Under the pieces are notes generated by a model. It searched no databases and was not told the origin of the DNA. It worked only from the letters and a program-made list of their open reading frames with translations. The position numbers were made by a program, and so were the translations under genes. A stretch of DNA of 37,490 nucleotides from Candidatus Sumerlaeota bacterium (lineage in GTDB: Bacteria; UBP6; UBA1177): positions 1 to 37,490 of the forward strand of contig SLOD01000159.1 of the NCBI GenBank assembly GCA_007132725.1, given 5' to 3'. Shown in pieces: positions 18,449 through 27,951 of the stretch (positions are counted from its first letter, which is position 1; every line of letters starts with the position of its first letter).

Positions 18449-20137
18449 ATGAGTGAAGAAAAAGTAGCAGGGAATGCGGTAAATTTCATAAAATCTATAA
18501 TCGAATCTGATTTAAAGTCAGGGAAACATTCAGGTATAATTACAAGATTTCCCCCGGAACCCAATGGCTACCTCCATATAGGGCATGCAAAATCAATATG
18601 TTTGAATTTCGGTCTTGCAAAACAGTATAGCGGTAAATGTCACCTCCGTTTTGATGACACAAATCCTGAAAAGGAAGATGTGGAGTATGTAGAGTCAATA
18701 ATGAATGACATTAAGTGGTTAGGATTTGACTGGGAAGAAAATCTTTTTTTTGCGTCATCTTATTTTGATCAACTTTATGACTGGGCAGTACAAATTATAA
18801 AAGACGGTTTTGCCTATGTCTGTCATCAGAGCCCTGAAGATGTAAGAAAATACCGTGGCACAGCAAAAAGCAAAGGGATTGACAGCCCGTTTAGAAACCG
18901 TTCTGTCAAAGAAAATCTGGAGCTCTTTGAAAAAATGAAAAACGGTGAATTTAAAGAAGGGGAGTGTATGCTCAGAGCAAAAATAGATATGTCCCATCCC
19001 AATGTGCTTATGAGAGACCCTGTCATGTACCGCATCAAACATATTCCTCATCATAGAACAGGGAACAAGTGGTGTATTTATCCTACTTATGACTATGCTC
19101 ATGGACAGTCCGATGCCATAGAAAACATCACTCATTCACTTTGCACCCTTGAGTTTGAAGCGCATAGACCCCTTTATGAGTGGTTTCTTGAAGTTATCAA
19201 ACCTGAGTCAAGACCGAGACAAATTGAGTTTGCAAGACTTAACTTAACTTATACTGTAATGAGCAAAAGACTAATGATGACCCTTGTGAAGGATGGTTAT
19301 GTCAACGGTTGGGATGACCCTAGAATGCCTACTGTTGCAGGAATTAGAAGAAGGGGTTATCCTCCTGAGGCTGTAAAGGATTTTGCAGAAAGAATAGGTG
19401 TTGCAAAAAGAGACAGCACTGTCTCAATAGATCTCCTTGAACACTGTGTCAGAGAAAATCTTAATAAAACAGCTCAAAGATTTATGGGGGTGCTCGATCC
19501 TTTAAAAGTAGTTATATCCAACTATCCGGACGATCTTGTTGAAGAGTTCGATGCAATCAATAACCCGGAAAATGAAAGTGACGGCAAAAGGAAGGTTCCC
19601 TTTTCTAAAACCATTTACATAGAAAAAAGTGATTTTATGGAAGATCCTCCCAAAAAATTTCACAGACTTGCTCCGGGGAAAGAGGTGAGACTGAGATCGG
19701 CATATTATATAACATGCAATGAAATCGTTAAAGACGGTGAAGGCAACATTGTTGAGTTGCACTGCACTTATGATCCTCAAACAAGAGGTGGCGGGTCTCC
19801 TGACGGGAGAAAAGTGAAGGGAACTATACACTGGGTAAGTGCTACGCACTATGTCCCTGTAGAAGTAAGGCTGTACGACACGCTTTTTACGGTTGAAAAC
19901 CCTCTTGACCGTGAAGGAGGAAAAACATTCCTTGACTATATCAACAATGAATCATTAAAGGTTATCAAAAATGGATGTGCTGAAATAAATTTGAAAAATG
20001 TAGAGCCGTCTGCAAGGTTCCAATTTGAAAGAGTAGGGTATTTTTGTGTTGATCCAGATACAACAAAAGAAAAGATCATTTTAAACAGGATCGTGACTTT
20101 GAAAGATAAGTGGAACAGAATCCAGAAGAATAAATAA
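18449..20137 (+). CDS. glnS: Glutaminyl-tRNA synthetase
   Basis: [26 protein letters not shown] (HIGH), [32 protein letters not shown] (KMSKS-type) class I GlnRS motifs. Confidence 0.96.
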   Translation: MSEEKVAGNAVNFIKSIIESDLKSGKHSGIITRFPPEPNGYLHIGHAKSICLNFGLAKQYSGKCHLRFDDTNPEKEDVEYVESIMNDIKWLGFDWEENLFFASSYFDQLYDWAVQIIKDGFAYVCHQSPEDVRKYRGTAKSKGIDSPFRNRSVKENLELFEKMKNGEFKEGECMLRAKIDMSHPNVLMRDPVMYRIKHIPHHRTGNKWCIYPTYDYAHGQSDAIENITHSLCTLEFEAHRPLYEWFLEVIKPESRPRQIEFARLNLTYTVMSKRLMMTLVKDGYVNGWDDPRMPTVAGIRRRGYPPEAVKDFAERIGVAKRDSTVSIDLLEHCVRENLNKTAQRFMGVLDPLKVVISNYPDDLVEEFDAINNPENESDGKRKVPFSKTIYIEKSDFMEDPPKKFHRLAPGKEVRLRSAYYITCNEIVKDGEGNIVELHCTYDPQTRGGGSPDGRKVKGTIHWVSATHYVPVEVRLYDTLFTVENPLDREGGKTFLDYINNESLKVIKNGCAEINLKNVEPSARFQFERVGYFCVDPDTTKEKIILNRIVTLKDKWNRIQKNK

Positions 20138-20213
20138 AAGAGAGCTTTTTTTTACATTACCTTCCTAAGAGAAGTTACAATTAAAGAGAGTTGAACAGCA
20201 AAAGGAGGTAACA

Positions 20214-21419
20214 ATGAAAAGTATGATCTTTATTTTTATTTTAATTGCCGTTTTAAGTTTTTTTAACTGCACAGGAACCTTGTCAGCCACATCTTCTTCA
20301 CCTGACAAAACTCAAGTGAAAATGCCACGGGTCAAAAGTTTGGAAAAAATCGGGGAGGGATCATTCCCCAAATGGTCTCCTGACGGTACCTTGGTAGCGT
20401 TCACAGGACAAGTTACAGAGAGGAATGCATTACAAGGTATCCGTTACGAAATATTTACAATGAAGCCGGATGGAACAGATATAAAATGTCTGACCTGTGA
20501 TAAAACAGCTCTTTCAAATACGAGGTGGAGAGGGCAGCCTTTTTGGCATCCCGGGGGAGAATATATAGTATTTACAGCAGAAAGCTCAAAATATCCAAGA
20601 AAAGGAAATGGAACTACCGCAAGACCGGGTCTTGGTCGTAACCATAATGTGTGGATCATGACAAGTGACGGGGAACAGTTTTGGCAGATCACTGATTATC
20701 CGGACAACTGGGGTGTTATAAGGCCAAGTTTTTCTCACGATGGGAAAATGCTTTTTTGGAATGAAGAGTTCTCTATGGAAAAATATCCGGAAGGGAAAGA
20801 AAACGATGGTCGTCCCGGATCTTACTGGGGATGGGGAAGTTTTAAATACAGAGTAGGGGAAGAACTTGGTGCATGGAGAGCAAAAATAGCAAAGATATCT
20901 TTTAAAAACAATGAACCTGTGATATCGGACATCAGACATATAGATCCTCCCGATGGTTTTACTTTGATAGAAGGTGCCGGTTTCATTCCGTCTGACAAAG
21001 GTTTTATTTACAGTTATACCGACTTGAAAGAGAACAAGGGACGGGGACTTTGGGGAGATATCTATATAAGCGATCTGGAAGGTGTTTTAATTAAACGCCT
21101 AACTGACACCCCTTTTGTTCATGACGAAAATCCGGAATTTTCCCCCAATGGAAAATATATTATGTGGAATTGCAGCAATGGCGATCCCGGAGAAGGTGAA
21201 GATCTATGGTTGATGGAGCCGGATGGTAAAAACAAAGTAAGGCTGACATACTTTTCAAAACCCGGACACGAAAATTTTGATCCCGATGGGAGACAGATAA
21301 CGGAATCAACTTGGAGCCCTGATGGCAAAAAGATCATATTCGGGCATGTAAGTCAAAGCAGAAGGGGAGGAGCAAGAATACCTTCAACTCTTTATCTTAT
21401 AACTTTAGATACACCCTAA
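20214..21419 (+). CDS. TolB-like/PD40 beta-propeller lipoprotein
   Basis: Lipobox LSFFNC; FPKWSPDGTLVAFTG, FWHPGGEYIVFTA, FSHDGKMLFW, FSPNGKYIMW, WSPDGKKIIFG blades; aggagg RBS. Confidence 0.8.
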   Translation: MKSMIFIFILIAVLSFFNCTGTLSATSSSPDKTQVKMPRVKSLEKIGEGSFPKWSPDGTLVAFTGQVTERNALQGIRYEIFTMKPDGTDIKCLTCDKTALSNTRWRGQPFWHPGGEYIVFTAESSKYPRKGNGTTARPGLGRNHNVWIMTSDGEQFWQITDYPDNWGVIRPSFSHDGKMLFWNEEFSMEKYPEGKENDGRPGSYWGWGSFKYRVGEELGAWRAKIAKISFKNNEPVISDIRHIDPPDGFTLIEGAGFIPSDKGFIYSYTDLKENKGRGLWGDIYISDLEGVLIKRLTDTPFVHDENPEFSPNGKYIMWNCSNGDPGEGEDLWLMEPDGKNKVRLTYFSKPGHENFDPDGRQITESTWSPDGKKIIFGHVSQSRRGGARIPSTLYLITLDTP

Positions 21420-21443
21420 TAAAATAAAACCTCTTTATTGTTT

Positions 21444-21460
21444 CTGGCACCCTTTTTGCA
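21444..21460 (+). promoter_or_regulatory. Sigma-54 (RpoN) -24/-12 promoter: cTGGCAC-CCTTT-TTGCA
   Basis: Intergenic; TGGCAC (21445-21450), N5, TTGCA (21456-21460), with GG and GC elements separated by exactly 10 nt; 56 bp upstream of ATG 21517. Confidence 0.8.
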
Positions 21461-21516
21461 TAATTCCGTGTGGTAGGAGTGTTTTGTGTTTTGATATGTG
21501 AAATGCGGGTGTTGTT

Positions 21517-22500
21517 ATGGATAAGGCAATGAATTCCTTGGAAAAAAGAGCCTACCATGAAGCGGGACATGTTGTTGCCGCTTACTTAGTGGGCTACTCC
21601 TGTAAAAAGCTTGAAATTACTGGTAAAAATCCTTTAGACAACAATGAAAGTTACGATTTCAGGGAAGATGCCGAACTTATTTACACCATATATAAATACA
21701 AGGAGTATCCTGACAGATATGATGATCTTTCGCAGTCTGCCAAAAATAATTGCCGTAATGTGGCATCAAGAGCAATTATTGTCCTGATGGGCGGACCTGC
21801 TTCTGAATCTGTCTCCAAAAATGGCGGAACTGTTGTAGCAAATCCTGTTTTTACAATTTCTGTCCATGATTTTGAAGCTGCCGACACGATCGATTATTTT
21901 CTTTCTATAGTTAAGCAGGGGCAACATCCTACAAACTATTTACAGGAAGTTTACAGGCAAGTTCTAAAACTTATGGGGGAAAAAGAAGTCTGGAATGCTG
22001 TTACAACACTTGCAAATACAGTTGTAAAATCAGGTGACAAAAAACTTGAGAGAAAAGAAGTTGAAAAAATCCTTCTTGAAACAGGGTTTTTGAGTTATAT
22101 CAGCAATCTGAAACAAAACAGAGGCTCGGTACGATCTTCATCTTCGGCTGCATCGACCGCCACCGGTTTTACAAAAGAGGAACTTGAAAAACTGAAAAAA
22201 GAATGCAAAAAGGGACCCCCGGTTAATAAAAAAGATGGTGTTATAAAAGTAATCAACTTTGTTAAAGGTATGAAATACAGTAATTTTCAGATAGGGTTGA
22301 CTGATGATCCTGAAGGCGATCTTTTCTTTAGCGGCAAGATCGACAAAAATGATAAAGACAGCTATATAATTATTGAAACTCTTTCTCACTCTGTTGCCAG
22401 AGATGTTCTAATGTATTTTATATGTCTTGGAATGGAAGTAGTTCCCGGTTCATCGAAAAGTAAAGAAGCTTCAACGGTCTATGTTTTGCAAAAACAATAA
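21517..22500 (+). CDS. Stand-alone peptidase M41-like (FtsH protease-domain-like) protein without AAA domain
   Basis: EKRAYHEAGHVVAAYLVGY (HExxH), VLMGGPASESVSKNGG, HDFEAADTIDYF matching the third zinc ligand region of M41; no Walker A/B or SRH motif. Confidence 0.75.
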   Translation: MDKAMNSLEKRAYHEAGHVVAAYLVGYSCKKLEITGKNPLDNNESYDFREDAELIYTIYKYKEYPDRYDDLSQSAKNNCRNVASRAIIVLMGGPASESVSKNGGTVVANPVFTISVHDFEAADTIDYFLSIVKQGQHPTNYLQEVYRQVLKLMGEKEVWNAVTTLANTVVKSGDKKLERKEVEKILLETGFLSYISNLKQNRGSVRSSSSAASTATGFTKEELEKLKKECKKGPPVNKKDGVIKVINFVKGMKYSNFQIGLTDDPEGDLFFSGKIDKNDKDSYIIIETLSHSVARDVLMYFICLGMEVVPGSSKSKEASTVYVLQKQ

Positions 22501-22506
22501 AGGATA

Positions 22507-23100
22507 TTACGAAGCTTCTTTTATGGAAACAACGCCATTTTGAAGAGTATATACAGTGTTGTCAGTTTTATCTACAGCTTCTCCTGACAGATCAAAATTA
22601 AGTTGGTTCCCGCTCATTCCAACCCAACCGTGCTGTTTTGCAGGAACACCATAAACTAGAGCGAAGTCCGGGATGTCATTAGTAACAAGAGCTGCTGCAC
22701 CGACAAAAGCATATTTCCCTATGGTAACTCCGCAAACGACAGTTGCGTTTGCACCTATAGTGGCACCTTTTTTTACAAGCGTTTTTTTGAACTCACTTTT
22801 TCTTTCTATAAAAGCTCTGGGGTTTATTACATTCGTAAAAACCATAGAAGGTCCCAAAAACACATCATCTTCTATTTCAACACCTTCATATATCGAAACA
22901 TTATTTTGTACTTTCACATTGTTGCCTATTTTTACATTTGCTCCCACCACACAGTTCTGCCCGAAATTACAATTGTTCCCGACGATGCTGTTTTTTAGAA
23001 AATGACAGAAACACCATATTTTTGTCCCTTTTCCTATTGTTACATTTTCGTCAATGACGGTAGTTCCGTGAACAAAAAAATTCTTTTTCGGCACTGTCAT
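22507..23100 (-). CDS. Hexapeptide-repeat acyltransferase (WbpD/WlbB-like UDP-sugar N-acetyltransferase)
   Basis: Left-handed beta-helix hexapeptides ([85 protein letters not shown]). Confidence 0.88.
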   Translation of the reverse strand: MTVPKKNFFVHGTTVIDENVTIGKGTKIWCFCHFLKNSIVGNNCNFGQNCVVGANVKIGNNVKVQNNVSIYEGVEIEDDVFLGPSMVFTNVINPRAFIERKSEFKKTLVKKGATIGANATVVCGVTIGKYAFVGAAALVTNDIPDFALVYGVPAKQHGWVGMSGNQLNFDLSGEAVDKTDNTVYTLQNGVVSIKEAS

Positions 23101-24380
23101 AATCTCTCCGTTATAAGGTTTCTGTCAAAAAAACCTTTAATGTCATAAACAACACTGTTTTCTTTGATCAGAGATGAAAGGTCGAAATTTTTGAACTCAT
23201 TGTGGGCTACTGCAAGAACTAAAGCATCATACTCGGAATTTTTACAACTTTCAAAACTACTTAGCTCAATTCCATATTCTTTTTTAACTTCGTGAGGATC
23301 AGCAATAGGGTCACAAATATCCACAATACACCCGAAATCTTTAAATTCATTTATGACATCTATAACTCTGGAGTTTCTTGTGTCAGGACAGTTTTCTTTG
23401 AACGTTATTCCAAGAACAAGAATTTTCGACTTTTTAACTTTTTTGTTTTTCCTGATCATCAGCTTGACAACTTTATTTGCAACATAAAGTCCCATATTAT
23501 CATTTATTCTTCTTCCGGCAAGGATCACTTCCGGGTCGTAACCCACTGCTTGAGCTTTATATGTAAGGTAATAGGGATCCACTCCGATACAGTGTCCTCC
23601 CACAAGGCCCGGTTTAAATGGGAGAAAATTCCATTTTGTTCCGGCAGCTTCAAGAACATCAAGAGTGTCTATTCCAAGTTTTTCAAAAATAAGAGCAAGT
23701 TCATTTACAAATGCGATGTTTATATCCCGTTGGGAATTTTCTATAACTTTAGCAGCTTCCGCAACTTTGATACTTGGAGCTTTATGGGTACCTGCTTTAA
23801 TAATAGTTTTATATAGAGAGTCAATAATTTCAGCTATTTCAGGTGTAGATCCGCTTGTTACTTTTTTTATCGAAACAATAGTGTGTACCTTGTCTCCTGG
23901 GTTTATCCTCTCCGGTGAAAACCCGCAGAAAAAATCGTGATTAAACTTCAGTTTAGAATACTTTTCAAGAATAGGGACACATACTTCTTCAGTGCATCCC
24001 GGATATACAGTAGATTCGTAAATGACAACATCACCTTTTTTTAAGATATTTCCAACAGTTTCAGTCGCTTTTATAACAGGAGAAAGGTCCGGCTGTTTAT
24101 ATTCATTGATGGGGGTGGGGACAGTTACAATATAAAAGTTGCAACTGGAAATATCACTTATATCAGTAGTGTATAAAAGTTTAACAGCTTTTTCAAGGTC
24201 TTTTGGCTCCACTTCCAAAGTTTTGTCTACACCATTTTTCAATTCTTCCACCCGTTCTTTATTTATATCAAAACCCACGGTGTGAAAAATTTTACCAAAC
24301 TCCACAGCAAGAGGGAGTCCGACATAACCAAGACCTATGACACATATTTTTATGTTGGATCTGTCTGACAAGTCACTCAT
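23097..24380 (-). CDS. UDP-sugar (UDP-GlcNAc/UDP-Glc type) 6-dehydrogenase
   Basis: [18 protein letters not shown] Rossmann; [29 protein letters not shown] catalytic Cys. ATG 24380 ([11 protein letters not shown]) has the RBS ggaga; the ORF-track start 24500 would overlap the epimerase gene. Confidence 0.9.
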   Translation of the reverse strand: MSDLSDRSNIKICVIGLGYVGLPLAVEFGKIFHTVGFDINKERVEELKNGVDKTLEVEPKDLEKAVKLLYTTDISDISSCNFYIVTVPTPINEYKQPDLSPVIKATETVGNILKKGDVVIYESTVYPGCTEEVCVPILEKYSKLKFNHDFFCGFSPERINPGDKVHTIVSIKKVTSGSTPEIAEIIDSLYKTIIKAGTHKAPSIKVAEAAKVIENSQRDINIAFVNELALIFEKLGIDTLDVLEAAGTKWNFLPFKPGLVGGHCIGVDPYYLTYKAQAVGYDPEVILAGRRINDNMGLYVANKVVKLMIRKNKKVKKSKILVLGITFKENCPDTRNSRVIDVINEFKDFGCIVDICDPIADPHEVKKEYGIELSSFESCKNSEYDALVLAVAHNEFKNFDLSSLIKENSVVYDIKGFFDRNLITERL

Positions 24381-24394
24381 TTTATTTCTCCCGT

Positions 24395-25381
24395 TCATAA
24401 CCAGTTGTTTTCTCTGTACCATTTCACGGTCTCTTCCATACCTTCTTTTAAAGAGTAAGAAGGTTCCCAACCTGTTGATTTTAGCAGATAATTGGAGCAT
24501 ATCCAGTTATCCTGCTTCATTTCTATAATTTTCTGAAAATTTAAAAGAGCAGGTTTTTTAGTTAACTTTGCAGTTAATTCAGAAAAAAATGCAACGGGAA
24601 ATGCAGTCATTTCCGGCAACTTAAGATTCAGATATCGGTTTTTCCCCATTGCTGAAGCTATTGCCGAGAAAAGTTCATCCCAACTGTAGTGATCATCGGA
24701 GCAGGCAAAATAAGTTGCCCCCTCAGGTTTAACTTTTTGAGCAAGATGACAGATCGCATTTACCAAGTCTTTAACATAAATGATAGAAAGTCTTTTTTCT
24801 TTAAAGCCCATAATAAAAGCAATGTTCTTTTTTATCAGTTTAAAACAGGCGAAAATATCTTTTTCTTTCGGCCCGAAAACAGAAGGAGGTCTTATTATGG
24901 TGAACTTGTTGTCGTTGTTTTTCCCCCATTCAACAACTTCTTTTTCGGCGGCAAGCTTGCTTTTCCCATACCATGTCAAAGGGTTAGGGTCGTCGGTTTC
25001 AACAACCGGTCTATCAGGCCGGGCAGCAGGTCCGGCCGCAGCCTGAGAACTTATAAAGATAAAACGGATGTTTTTGCCGTTACATGCGTCAAGAAGATTT
25101 TTCGTATATTCGGCATTGACTCGAAACATCTCTTTTTCAGTTAAAGTTTTAGTGGCTCCTGCTACATGTATAACGGTGTCAACACCTTCAACTGCTTCAT
25201 TAAGCAGTGGTTTGCTGCCCAATTCTCCTGTCAAAATTTCCGCCCCCGATTTTTCGAGTTTGGAAAACAGGGGAATTTGCCTTCTTGTAAAGATCTTAAC
25301 TTTATTCCGGTCATTAATAAGTTTTTCAGCAAGGTGCTGCCCTATAAAGCCGGTTGCTCCGGTTAGAAAGATATTGTTCAT
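24395..25381 (-). CDS. NAD-dependent epimerase/dehydratase (extended SDR); candidate ceramide-pathway reductase
   Basis: [35 protein letters not shown] (YxxxK). Confidence 0.88.
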   Translation of the reverse strand: MNNIFLTGATGFIGQHLAEKLINDRNKVKIFTRRQIPLFSKLEKSGAEILTGELGSKPLLNEAVEGVDTVIHVAGATKTLTEKEMFRVNAEYTKNLLDACNGKNIRFIFISSQAAAGPAARPDRPVVETDDPNPLTWYGKSKLAAEKEVVEWGKNNDNKFTIIRPPSVFGPKEKDIFACFKLIKKNIAFIMGFKEKRLSIIYVKDLVNAICHLAQKVKPEGATYFACSDDHYSWDELFSAIASAMGKNRYLNLKLPEMTAFPVAFFSELTAKLTKKPALLNFQKIIEMKQDNWICSNYLLKSTGWEPSYSLKEGMEETVKWYRENNWL

Positions 25382-25386
25382 GGTGA

Positions 25387-26517
25387 TTATCCGGTAATAT
25401 TTTTCTCTAATATCACATATTTGTTCAGGGGTTTCGCTCCCATCCTGTTCAATACGGATGTCATTAAAGAATTGTGGTCAAGAATCCATCCCATTTCAAC
25501 ATGTTTGTAGTTTTCTGTTTGAAGACCGTCATTGAATATTTCATCGTACATTAAAAAATCAAGCCCCGTTTTTCGGAATTTTGATTTAACCCCCATAATT
25601 ATTACTCTGAAAGAAGATAGTTTGTTTTTTTTCGACAAAAAATCATATAAAAAGCAAGGGGTTGCTCTGCCATGTCTGTATTTTGATACTATTTCGTTCA
25701 AGTTCGGGATAGCCACAAGACAGGCTGCCGGCTCACCGTTTTTATAGGCAAAATAAATAATTCTCGGGTCTGCAAACATTTTTAAACTTTTGATGAGCTC
25801 TTCTATTTCAAGCTTTGTCATAGGGGTAAAACCCCAGTTGTCCGACCAGGCATCATTATAGATATCAAGAATTATCTCAGCTTCTTTTTCGAGATTTTTC
25901 ATATCAACTTTGCGTATATCCACATCTCCTATCCTGTTTCTGATCCTTTGTGACATCTTTGAAACTATTTCCGGTGTCTCTGTAACATTTTCCATAACAA
26001 AAGACAACAATGTGCATGCTGTTCCATACCCCAGTTTTTCAAAAATAGGAGGATAATAAGACTTGGTGTAGGGCATCATGACGGTCGGTTTTCTATCAAA
26101 GCCTTCTATTTGGAATCCACACTCATCGTTAATGTTGAAATTAAAAGGTCCTATGGAAGAAGAACAACCCCTCTCTTTAAGCCAATATTCAGCTTTCTCC
26201 AGAAGAACTTCAGCTATTTTGATATCGTTCAGAGATTCGTAAAACCCGAAAAAACCTTTTGAGTTGTTCTGATTCTCATTGTAAACAGGATCAACTTGAG
26301 CAGTTATTCTGCCGACAGGCTTTCCGTCATTATATGCAACAAAAAACTCAGCTTCACAGTTTCTTAAAAATGCCCCTTTTTTTTTGTTTAACTTTTCTTT
26401 CATAACTGCTCTGACAGGAGCAACCCAGTTTTTATCGTTCCTGTAAAGGGAGTAGGGTAGTTCAAGAAAATCTTTCATTCCTTTACGGAAGTTGGAAACT
26501 GCCCTAACTGACAGCAT
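25387..26517 (-). CDS. GNAT-like acyltransferase of the family often beside SPT-like enzymes; candidate bacterial ceramide synthase
   Basis: LPYSLYRNDKNWVAPVRAVMKEKLNKKKGAFLRNCEAEFFVAYNDGKPVGRI; GFFGFYESLND; GPFNFNINDECG. Confidence 0.7.
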   Translation of the reverse strand: MLSVRAVSNFRKGMKDFLELPYSLYRNDKNWVAPVRAVMKEKLNKKKGAFLRNCEAEFFVAYNDGKPVGRITAQVDPVYNENQNNSKGFFGFYESLNDIKIAEVLLEKAEYWLKERGCSSSIGPFNFNINDECGFQIEGFDRKPTVMMPYTKSYYPPIFEKLGYGTACTLLSFVMENVTETPEIVSKMSQRIRNRIGDVDIRKVDMKNLEKEAEIILDIYNDAWSDNWGFTPMTKLEIEELIKSLKMFADPRIIYFAYKNGEPAACLVAIPNLNEIVSKYRHGRATPCFLYDFLSKKNKLSSFRVIIMGVKSKFRKTGLDFLMYDEIFNDGLQTENYKHVEMGWILDHNSLMTSVLNRMGAKPLNKYVILEKNITG

Positions 26518-27709
26518 TTAAGACACCAAGATTCATTATGTTGGCTCTTATTTTATCGAGAGCATAGTCTATCTGCTCAAAAGTATGAGAGGACATAAGG
26601 CTTATTCTGATAAGGGCTTTGTCCTTGGGAACAGCAGGGAAAATGACAGGATTAACAAAAACACCATCTCTTTCAAGATTTTTACATAACATGAAAGCGT
26701 TTTCATCTTTTCCTATAAAAACAGGCATGATAGGAGTTTCAGAAAGTCCTGTGTCAAGACCTATTCTTTTGAGACCGTTCCTCATTCTCTCAGAGTTTTC
26801 CCACAGTTTTGTTATCCTTTCCGGCTCTCTTTGTAAAATTTTAAGAGATGCCATTGCAGATGCAGTAGAAGCGGGGGTTATACTTGCACTGAATATTAAT
26901 GACCTGCTATGATGTCTTAAAAACTCGATCGTTTTGAAATCTGAAGCAACAAATCCTCCGATAGTGGCAAGAGATTTGCTGAAAGTCCCCATTATCAGCT
27001 CAACATCATCCGTCAGGCCGAAATAATCGGCCGTTCCTTTGCCTGCTTTGCCAAGAACACCTACCCCATGAGCATCATCAAGCATAATGGCGGCATTATA
27101 TTTTTTAGCGAGATCAACAAGCTCGGGAAGGTTTATAACGTCTCCATCCATACTGAAAACCCCGTCACTTACGATAAGTTTTCCTTTTTCGTAGGGGTAA
27201 ACAGAAAGTTTGGACTCAAGGTCTTGCATATTGTTATGTTTGAACTTTACCGTATGGGCAAAAGAAAGTTTGGCTGCATCTATCAGAGATGCGTGATTCA
27301 GTTGATCCATGAAAAGGATATCGTGTCTTCCGGTGAGAGCGGATATTACCCCCTGGTTAACCATAAATCCGGTAGGATAAAGAAGAGCTTCTTCTTTGCC
27401 TATGAATTTTGCAAGTTCATGTTCAAGTTCTTTGTGTATATCGAGCGTCCCATTCAAAAAAGGAGATCCGGCACAGCCTGTACCATATTTTTCCACTGCT
27501 TTTATTGCAGCTTCTTTGACTTCGGGATGACTGGCAAGCCCCAGATAACAGTTCGAGCCGAGCATAATAACTCTTCCATCATCCTTTAGGTCAACTTCTG
27601 TATCCTGTTCAGATGTAATTTCTCTGAAATAAGGGTATATACCGTTTTTTTTGGCAATGATAGACCGATCGTAACGATCAGCTTTTGTAAAGATAGATAA
27701 GTTTCTCAT
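26504..27709 (-). CDS. PLP-dependent alpha-oxoamine synthase (serine palmitoyltransferase/KBL-like)
   Basis: GSNCYLGLASHPEVKEAA, GSPFLNGTLDIHKELEHELA, LDDAHGVGVLG, GTFSKSLATIGGF (PLP lysine). Confidence 0.88.
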   Translation of the reverse strand: MRNLSIFTKADRYDRSIIAKKNGIYPYFREITSEQDTEVDLKDDGRVIMLGSNCYLGLASHPEVKEAAIKAVEKYGTGCAGSPFLNGTLDIHKELEHELAKFIGKEEALLYPTGFMVNQGVISALTGRHDILFMDQLNHASLIDAAKLSFAHTVKFKHNNMQDLESKLSVYPYEKGKLIVSDGVFSMDGDVINLPELVDLAKKYNAAIMLDDAHGVGVLGKAGKGTADYFGLTDDVELIMGTFSKSLATIGGFVASDFKTIEFLRHHSRSLIFSASITPASTASAMASLKILQREPERITKLWENSERMRNGLKRIGLDTGLSETPIMPVFIGKDENAFMLCKNLERDGVFVNPVIFPAVPKDKALIRISLMSSHTFEQIDYALDKIRANIMNLGVLNAVS

Positions 27710-27890
27710 AAATAACCGCTCCGGACACTATCTAAAAAAATTTTTAACATAAATCTAACAAACACACAACGTTCATATTAAAATTTGAACAAAAAAAAAC
27801 GAGGACATGTTAACATGGATTATGATTTTTGCAACTTTTACATCATCTTTTTTTTTCTCTTTTTTTTGCCTGTTTTATGAAGATGTTTTT

Positions 27891-27919
27891 TTGACAAAAA
27901 AAATATCCGGAAGTATATT
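27891..27919 (+). promoter_or_regulatory. Candidate sigma70 promoter TTGACA-N17-TATATT
   Basis: Consensus -35 at 27891-27896, 17-bp spacer, -10 at 27914-27919; 32 bp before ATG 27952. Confidence 0.7.
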
Positions 27920-27951
27920 TTCAGAGTTTCCAATGTTGGGAGGGTGTTGCC

